DNA of 19,234 bases from Chloroflexota bacterium (lineage in GTDB: Bacteria > Chloroflexota > Dehalococcoidia > SZUA-161), in assembly GCA_016865955.1 (NCBI GenBank), contig VGNW01000018.1:1-19234 (forward strand), written 5' to 3'. Under the pieces are notes generated by a model that was not told the origin of the DNA, searched no databases, and was given only the letters and a program-made list of their open reading frames with translations. Numbering within the stretch: the first letter of the stretch is position 1; each line of letters opens with the position of its first letter. The translations under genes were made by a program, and so were the position numbers. This document shows, one piece after another, positions 14,073-19,234 of this stretch.

Positions 14073-14366
14073 AAACCTCACGGCAATTCCTCACTAACAT
14101 AACTGGATGACAGTATCTATCATTCTGCCCTGAACGAAGGGGAGGTGGAGAATCTTAGAACTTAGTCCTGCATTACTATTTCACGCGGGGGTTAACAGCT
14201 TCATTAACCTACTTTTATCACTTTGTCATCCTCACAATAGTACGTACCAATTTACCATGGATTAAGGCACAAAGTACGATTTGGGGATAGCATCCTACAA
14301 TCATACTCGGATATATTTCTCAACGAGAAAGCGCAAAAATCCTGAAAATTTCGGAGTGGCGTATCT
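14073..14366. other. Intergenic region before glmS
   Basis: About 294 nt with no gene. It contains TTTCTC-AAC-GAGAAA (about 14317-14331), a GTACGTAC palindrome near 14240, and a weak promoter candidate TTTACC (14251-14256) with TACGAT (14275-14280), spacing 18. No strong terminator for the carboxyltransferase gene and no recognisable glmS ribozyme were found. Confidence 0.4.
14251..14280 (+). promoter_or_regulatory. Weak promoter candidate for the glmS operon
   Basis: TTTACC (14251-14256) and TACGAT (14275-14280) are 18 nt apart, about 80 nt before the start codon. Both boxes match consensus only partly. Confidence 0.3.
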
Positions 14367-16190
14367 GTGTGCGGAATTGTAGGTTATATCAGCAAAAACG
14401 GCGATGTGAAATCCCTTGATATAGGTATTGAGGCTTTAAAGCGGCTGGAGTACAGGGGTTACGATTCCGCCGGCCTGGCTTTCTGGGACAAGTCCCGGCA
14501 GATAATATGCCAGAAAGCGGTAGGCAGAATTTCCAATCTCGAAAAGAAGATTGGCGGAAACGGCTTTTCCCCGATAGACCCCGTGATTCTCCATACTCGC
14601 TGGGCTACTCACGGCAATGTCTGCGAAGCCAACGCTCACCCCCATAGCGACTGTACCGGAAACATTTTCGTAGTCCATAACGGAATTATCGAAAATTACC
14701 TTTCCTTGAAGGAACAGTTGTCCCGGGAAGGACACAGGTTCAGCTCCGCAACCGACACGGAAGTCATCGCCCATCTCATCGAGAAGTTTTTCGACGGCAA
14801 TCTGGAAGAGGCACTGAGGAAATCCCTGTGCTATCTGTCAGGAACGTATGGCATTGCGGTCATTTCCAGCCACGACCCGAACAAGATTGTAGCAGCCCGG
14901 CTTTCCAGCCCGCTCCTTATCGGCCTGGCTGACGACCATTTTCTGGTGGCTTCGGATGCATCGGCGATAATTGCCCACACCCGAAAGGTTGTCTATCTGG
15001 ATGACGGCGAGATAGCGGTAATAAATCGCGATAATTTCACTATCATCCGCGAGAAGAAAGCCGAGGAGCTGGATTGGCCCGAAGACCAGTGCGGCATGGA
15101 GAGTTACCCGCACTATATGCTCAAAGAAATCATGGAACAACCTGCAAGTATCGAGCAAAACCTGAAAGGCAGACTGGTTTCCGAGGAAGGTAATGCCAAG
15201 CTGGGCGGTCTCGATACGGTAGCGGAAAGGCTCCGTCAGATAGACAAGATATACATTGTAGGCTGCGGCACCGCCCGGCACGCCGGCTTGCTCGGCGAAT
15301 ATATGCTGGAGGAGTACGCCGGTATTCGCACCAAAGCTGAGGCTGCCTCTGAGTTCAGGTATCGCAAGGCGCTTTTGGACGGCACCACGGCTCTGCTGGC
15401 GATATCCCAGTCCGGTGAGACCGCCGATACGCTGGCAGCGATTAGAGACGCCAAGAAGAGGGGCGTTCTGACCCTGGGCATAACCAACGTAGTCGGTTCG
15501 ACTCAGGCACGGGAAACCGACGCCGGAATATACACCCGCTGCGGACCCGAAATCGGCGTAGCCTCTACCAAAGCCTTCACCTCGCAGGTGGTAACCCTGG
15601 TGCTGTTTTCGCTGTTCCTGGGCAGGCAGCGTCATCTGACCGTCACCACCGGACAGCGCATCGTCAAAGACCTGCTTCGTTTGCCGGAGCTTATCAGGCA
15701 AACCCTGCAATGCGACGCGCAGATGAAACAACTGGCGGAGAAATATCAACTCTACGATAATTTCCTCTATCTGGGCAGAAAATACAACTACCCCATAGCC
15801 CGCGAGGGCGCTCATAAAATCAAAGAGACCGCCTATGTTCACGCCGAAGGCTGCCGCGGCGGCGAACCCAAACACTGCGAATTAGCACTGATATCCGAGC
15901 GCTTCCCCTCCATCTGCATAGTCCCTGCAGACAGCGTCTACGATAAGATGGTCTCCAACATTCAGGAGATTAAAGCGAGGAAAGGCCCCGTATTAGCCGT
16001 TTCCACAGAAGGGAGCCGGGAGGTTAAGAATCTGGCTGACGACGTGGTCTACATACCGCAGACAATGGAGCTTCTGACGCCGATTATCAGCATCATACCG
16101 CTGCAATTATTTGCCTACCACTTCGCAGTTTTGCGAGGCTGCGATATAGATAAGCCGCGAAATCTGGCAAAGTCGGTCACCGTGGAATAG
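14367..16190 (+). CDS. glmS: Glutamine--fructose-6-phosphate aminotransferase (isomerizing)
   Basis: A 607-residue cytoplasmic GlmS, which makes glucosamine-6-phosphate from fructose-6-phosphate and glutamine, the entry to UDP-GlcNAc. The N-terminal glutaminase begins Met-Cys-Gly-Ile-Val-Gly with the nucleophile Cys2, followed by LEYRGYDSAG, HTRWATHG and HNGIIENY. Two SIS sugar-isomerase domains follow (GCGTARHAG; SQSGETADT; GVASTKAFTSQ). The isomerase region has KIKETAYVHAE and the C-terminal DKPRNLAKSVTVE with its invariant Lys. The segment usually reading AAGELKHGPLAL is RGGEPKHCELAL; the His is kept. GTG start behind GGAG. It opens a plus-strand operon and lies 42 nt before a nucleotide-sugar dehydrogenase, so it probably feeds polysaccharide synthesis as well as any housekeeping need. 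Confidence 0.97.
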   Translation: MCGIVGYISKNGDVKSLDIGIEALKRLEYRGYDSAGLAFWDKSRQIICQKAVGRISNLEKKIGGNGFSPIDPVILHTRWATHGNVCEANAHPHSDCTGNIFVVHNGIIENYLSLKEQLSREGHRFSSATDTEVIAHLIEKFFDGNLEEALRKSLCYLSGTYGIAVISSHDPNKIVAARLSSPLLIGLADDHFLVASDASAIIAHTRKVVYLDDGEIAVINRDNFTIIREKKAEELDWPEDQCGMESYPHYMLKEIMEQPASIEQNLKGRLVSEEGNAKLGGLDTVAERLRQIDKIYIVGCGTARHAGLLGEYMLEEYAGIRTKAEAASEFRYRKALLDGTTALLAISQSGETADTLAAIRDAKKRGVLTLGITNVVGSTQARETDAGIYTRCGPEIGVASTKAFTSQVVTLVLFSLFLGRQRHLTVTTGQRIVKDLLRLPELIRQTLQCDAQMKQLAEKYQLYDNFLYLGRKYNYPIAREGAHKIKETAYVHAEGCRGGEPKHCELALISERFPSICIVPADSVYDKMVSNIQEIKARKGPVLAVSTEGSREVKNLADDVVYIPQTMELLTPIISIIPLQLFAYHFAVLRGCDIDKPRNLAKSVTVE

Positions 16191-16232
16191 GTTCCTTTAA
16201 GTGAAAACCATTAATGCATCAGGAGTCTGATA

Positions 16233-17489
16233 ATGGTTACTGAAGTCAGGGCAGCCACAATTTGTGTTGTAGGCGCAGGTTATGTGGGGCTGCCTTTATC
16301 CAGGGTCTTCGCCCGGCACTACGACGTTATCAGCTTCGATATAGACGCGGATAAAGTGAAAGCCCTATCGGAGCAGAACGGAAATCCCAACCATGTCTTC
16401 ACCACCGACCCCTCTCTGATAGCCCGAGCCGACTTCATCTCCATCTGCGTTCCCACCCCGCTCTCCCAAGGCAAGCGCCCGGACATGTCATATCTGAAAG
16501 AGGCTGCCGCAATCGTGGGACAGCACATGAAAAAGGGTGCCGCCGTTATCGTCGAATCCTCGGTCTATCCCGGCGCCACAGAGGAGCTGGTCAAGCCGAT
16601 ACTGGAGCAGGCTTCAGGATATGAATTCGGCAGGGACTTCAAGCTGGCTTACTCACCGGAGCGTATCAACCCCGGCGATTTCGAGCACAGCGTGGATAAG
16701 GTCACTAAAATCGTGGCTGCCTGCGATGCAGAAACCCTGGAGCGGGTCGCCGATTTATACCGCCATGTAACGCCGAACATCTTCAAGGCAAGAAATATCC
16801 GCACCGCGGAAGCTGCCAAGCTGGTGGAAAATACGCAGAGGGACCTGAACATCGCCCTGGTCAACGAGCTTTCCATGATATTCCAGAGAATGGGCATAAG
16901 CACCCGCGATGTCCTCGATGCCGCAGCCACAAAATGGAACTTCCAGAGGCTATATCCGGGTCTGGTCGGCGGCTACTGTATCCCTGTGGTTCCCTACTTC
17001 CTGGTGCAGAAGGCTCAGGAATACGGCTGCCATCCCCAGGTTATTCTCGCCGGCAGGGCGGTTAACGATTATGTCCCCAAGCATATCGCGGAGTTGACCA
17101 TCAAGTCCATAAACAATACCGGCAGGGCAATCAAAGGCTCTAAAGTCCTCGTCATGGGCTGTACGTATAAAGAGAATGTGGCAGATACCCGCGAGACCCC
17201 GGTAAGGTCTCTAATCGCAGAGCTGCGCGAATACAGCATCGAAGTATTCGGCTACGACCCGCTGGTCAAGAACGGACGTAATGACTTCGGCATCGAGTTC
17301 ATCACATCTTTCGCCGGGGCTCCCCAGTTCGACGCTGTTATCCTGACTGTGGCGCATGATGTCTTCAAAAGCATATCTCCGGATGACCTTAAAAACGCCA
17401 TGAACTCTCCCCCCATCGTTGTCGATGTGCGGGGCTTTTTCGATATGCCGGAAATCAACAGCCAGGGAATTATCTATAAACGTTTATGA
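16233..17489 (+). CDS. UDP-N-acetylhexosamine 6-dehydrogenase, TviB/WbpO-like
   Basis: A 418-residue nucleotide-sugar dehydrogenase that should oxidise C6 of a UDP-sugar with two NAD+ to give a UDP-uronic acid. It has an N-terminal Rossmann motif VGAGYVG, SICVPTP, SVYPGATEE, SPERINPGD, a central helix EAAKLVENTQRDLNIALVNE, and a C-terminal domain with GCTYKENVADTRETP. The wording ATKWNF...PGLVGG matches the TviB/WbpO/CapL branch acting on UDP-GlcNAc or UDP-GalNAc better than UDP-glucose dehydrogenase. The catalytic Cys249 is present, but its surroundings read GGYCIPVVPYFL where relatives have GGHCIGVDPYYL, so His248 becomes Tyr and the Asp becomes Val253. ATG start behind AGGAG. It lies 42 nt after glmS and 30 nt before the NodB-like gene. 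Confidence 0.93.
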   Translation: MVTEVRAATICVVGAGYVGLPLSRVFARHYDVISFDIDADKVKALSEQNGNPNHVFTTDPSLIARADFISICVPTPLSQGKRPDMSYLKEAAAIVGQHMKKGAAVIVESSVYPGATEELVKPILEQASGYEFGRDFKLAYSPERINPGDFEHSVDKVTKIVAACDAETLERVADLYRHVTPNIFKARNIRTAEAAKLVENTQRDLNIALVNELSMIFQRMGISTRDVLDAAATKWNFQRLYPGLVGGYCIPVVPYFLVQKAQEYGCHPQVILAGRAVNDYVPKHIAELTIKSINNTGRAIKGSKVLVMGCTYKENVADTRETPVRSLIAELREYSIEVFGYDPLVKNGRNDFGIEFITSFAGAPQFDAVILTVAHDVFKSISPDDLKNAMNSPPIVVDVRGFFDMPEINSQGIIYKRL

Positions 17490-17519
17490 AATGAGAAAAC
17501 CTGAAAGGGGCAATACTAT

Positions 17520-18248
17520 TTGAGACTGAAACACGCCGCCCTGATCACCACGGTGCTCGTGCTGGTGGCAGGCTTTGCCATGATCAGCCCGCTTTTTTTG
17601 CGGATGGACAAAGCCGACTCCAGACATAGAGTAATGCTCAGCTTCAGCGTCTCCGAATCCGCTGACGCCCCGAAATGGTGTCAGAATCTCTCCTCTGTTT
17701 TGAACAGCTACGAAATAGGCGCTGCCGTGTTCGTGGTCGGCAAAATAGCAGAACAATACCCGCAGGTCGTTTCATGCTTCGGCGACAGGGTGGACGTAGG
17801 AAGCCAGACCTACAGCAATATCGCTCTCACAAGTATTTCCGATTATTCGCTTAAACTCCGGGAGGTCGAGGAAGGCAAAACGGCTGTAGACAACGCCGGC
17901 AATTTGTATTCCCGAGCCTTCCGCGCTCCCTTCGGAGCCACCGACCAGGATATCTATTCGCTCCTCAGTCGAAACGGCATCATGGCGGATTTTTCCTATC
18001 CCGACCAGTATAACCTGTATCTTAACGGGCAATTTGTGAGATACGACGCCGAAGTTTACCAGGGACGCGATTGCTCTCCCGATTCCCTTTCGATGTTGCC
18101 CGATATCGCCGCACCTGTCATCGTAAACTTCGATAACACCTGCCCGGTTTCCATCATAGAGTCTTTTATATCCGGTCTCGATAAGGGCAAATTTAAATTT
18201 GTGAATGCCTCCGAGCTTGCGGGATTCGCTTTGACAGATAGAAGGTGA
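17520..18248 (+). CDS. Membrane-anchored NodB-fold polysaccharide deacetylase homologue, catalytic residues lost
   Basis: A 242-residue protein with an N-terminal signal anchor (about residues 5-26), so the domain should face outside. The rest follows the order of NodB-type polysaccharide deacetylases but lacks key residues. Motif 1 (TFDDGP) reads LSFSVSES (40-47), motif 2 (GNHTYSH) reads GSQTYSN (94-100) with both metal-binding His replaced by Gln96 and Asn100, and the late LHD motif reads NFDN (203-206). Only motif 3, FRAPFG (134-139, with Arg135, Pro137 and Gly139), is intact. A metal-dependent deacetylase is therefore unlikely; a polysaccharide-binding or export accessory role is inferred. 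TTG start with AAGGGG upstream. The gene ends 2 nt before the glycosyltransferase start, implying coupling. Confidence 0.82.
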   Translation: MRLKHAALITTVLVLVAGFAMISPLFLRMDKADSRHRVMLSFSVSESADAPKWCQNLSSVLNSYEIGAAVFVVGKIAEQYPQVVSCFGDRVDVGSQTYSNIALTSISDYSLKLREVEEGKTAVDNAGNLYSRAFRAPFGATDQDIYSLLSRNGIMADFSYPDQYNLYLNGQFVRYDAEVYQGRDCSPDSLSMLPDIAAPVIVNFDNTCPVSIIESFISGLDKGKFKFVNASELAGFALTDRR

Positions 18249-18250
18249 AA

Positions 18251-19234
18251 GTGTCCAAAACCATAGAACTTCCGAAAATCGAGCTCGGACTCGGCGACAG
18301 GTGCGATGTAACAGCCGTAAAATTGCCTGAACCCGAACTCGAACTTAAGAAAGAGGACGATTTATACGCCCACTGCAAGCAGCGTATATCCCCCAAAGGC
18401 AGGATACTGGTCAGCCGGAGGGGCTGGGTGGTAAGGGCTTTCACGCTGTCTGCAATAATTTTTTTCATGTTCTACAACATAAGAATAGCCCTGATGTCGT
18501 GGGACCCCCTTATCATCTATTCCACCCTTATGCCGGTGCACACTCTGATAGTCTTCGTGGTGGGCTGGTTCTTCTTCAAGAACAAAGCTACGGGAGCTGC
18601 GGTCAAAGTGCCGCAAGACCTCGTCTCGGTAATAATCCCCGTCTTCAATCAGGAGGGGCTGATAGGAAATGTCATCAGAGCGGTTTTCCGGTCTTCCTAC
18701 CCTAACATCGAAGTGGTCGCCGTGAACGACGGCAGCAAAGACAACACAGGCAAAGAGCTGGATTTTCTTGCCCTGGAATATCCCGAGCTCAAGGTGATTC
18801 ACCAGCCTAACGGAGGAAAGCGAAAAGCGGTAGCTGCCGGTTTCTATGCCTCGCAGGGGAATTATGTCGTCTTGATAGATTCGGACAGCGTCGTCGACGA
18901 GAGGGCAATCGAAGAGTTCATGAAAACGTTCAATGCCAGTCCCAAAGTGGGCGCTGTAGTGGGGAACTGCAAGGTATTGAATGCCGATAAAAATTTCCTG
19001 ACCAAATGTCAGGATGCCTGGTACGACTACGCTTTCAACATACACAAGACCACAGAAAGCACCTTCGGCACGGTACTGTGCTGCTCCGGCTGCCTGGCGG
19101 CATACCGGCGCGAGGCGATTGCCCGCTTCATTCCCTTCTGGGCAGCGGCGAACGTGCAAAACAGCGACGACAGAGATTTGACGAGTTATGCGATGGCTTC
19201 CCCGTGGGTGAAAAGCGAGCTGACGTCTCTATCG
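18251..19234 (+). CDS. Membrane GT2 glycosyltransferase, hyaluronan/chitin synthase-like, partial
   Basis: The reading frame is open for 328 codons from GTG 18251 to the window end, so the C-terminus is missing. It has a cytoplasmic N-terminal region (1-62) rich in Leu/Pro/Glu, transmembrane helices at about 63-81 and 87-109, then a GT2 domain: VSVIIPVFNQE (125-135), AVNDGSKDNT with Asp160, NGGKRKAVAAG, the DSD metal-binding motif (210-212), CCSGCLAAYRREA (277-289) and DDRDLT (306-311). The SGxLxxYRR and DDRxLT motifs resemble processive hyaluronan and chitin synthases, which polymerise and export UDP-sugars; more helices are expected beyond the window. AGAAGG (18240-18245) is the ribosome binding site; an in-frame GTG at 18245 is an alternative. 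It lies 2 nt after the NodB-like gene. Confidence 0.9.
   Translation, partial: MSKTIELPKIELGLGDRCDVTAVKLPEPELELKKEDDLYAHCKQRISPKGRILVSRRGWVVRAFTLSAIIFFMFYNIRIALMSWDPLIIYSTLMPVHTLIVFVVGWFFFKNKATGAAVKVPQDLVSVIIPVFNQEGLIGNVIRAVFRSSYPNIEVVAVNDGSKDNTGKELDFLALEYPELKVIHQPNGGKRKAVAAGFYASQGNYVVLIDSDSVVDERAIEEFMKTFNASPKVGAVVGNCKVLNADKNFLTKCQDAWYDYAFNIHKTTESTFGTVLCCSGCLAAYRREAIARFIPFWAAANVQNSDDRDLTSYAMASPWVKSELTSLS

Noticed and set aside
14073..14366. glmS ribozyme upstream of glmS
   Set aside because: I looked for a recognisable ribozyme core and pseudoknot and did not find one; a covariance-model search would settle it.
14838..15875. 345-codon minus-strand ORF opposite glmS
   Set aside because: It is antisense to an intact, strongly conserved glmS, has no recognisable domain, and reads like a codon-bias shadow.
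18362..19159. 265-codon minus-strand ORF opposite the glycosyltransferase
   Set aside because: The plus-strand frame carries clear GT2 motifs (Asp160, DSD, DDR); the antisense frame has none.

Overview
The window looks like a chromosomal segment of a Chloroflexota bacterium, most likely class Dehalococcoidia. This is inferred from gene content, moderate GC, frequent GTG/TTG starts, and a sigma factor paired with an anti-sigma-like protein whose N-terminal pattern is common in Chloroflexi. I could not run a database search. Housekeeping-type promoters close to TTGACA-17-TATAAT recur throughout. I see no transposase, integrase, CRISPR array or phage gene.

Layout. (1) 90-323 encodes a tiny two-helix membrane protein. 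(2) 324-882 is non-coding but holds several stem-loops, one of which could mask the ribosome binding site of a membrane sensor histidine kinase (883-2844) with a visibly degenerate ATP-binding domain. (3) On the minus strand follow a YkgJ-type cysteine-cluster protein (2866-3327) and an ECF sigma factor (5410-6075) overlapping a membrane FecR-domain anti-sigma-like protein with two C-terminal bacterial repeats (3561-5420). (4) 6076-6395 carries REP-like palindromes and a good promoter. Two small multi-helix membrane proteins follow (6396-6737 and 6831-7265), each with its own promoter. (5) tRNA-Pro(TGG), a Nudix hydrolase and tRNA-Arg(CCG) lie on the minus strand, and both tRNAs have clear promoters. 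Upstream of the tRNA-Arg promoter is a symmetrical array of 4+4 inverted heptamers. (6) A TerC/Alx-family membrane protein and an MBL-fold hydrolase form a minus-strand pair.

(7) 10580-14072 is a split biotin-dependent carboxylase. A biotin carboxyl carrier protein and biotin carboxylase are on the minus strand, with a well-formed terminator. A carboxyltransferase is on the plus strand, divergently transcribed from two facing promoters. All three subunits depart from consensus at or beside active-site motifs, which suggests an unusual acyl-CoA carboxylase subfamily.

(8) 14367-19234 is a plus-strand surface-polysaccharide operon that runs off the window. It contains glmS (glucosamine-6-phosphate supply), a TviB/WbpO-like UDP-N-acetylhexosamine 6-dehydrogenase (aminouronic acid supply), a membrane-anchored NodB-fold protein that has lost the metal-binding Asp and His residues of polysaccharide deacetylases, and a membrane GT2 glycosyltransferase resembling hyaluronan/chitin synthases. 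Gene spacing tightens from 42 to 30 to 2 nt. Together they could make and export an aminosugar/aminouronic-acid polymer. This locus and the divergent carboxylase are the most interesting parts of the window.
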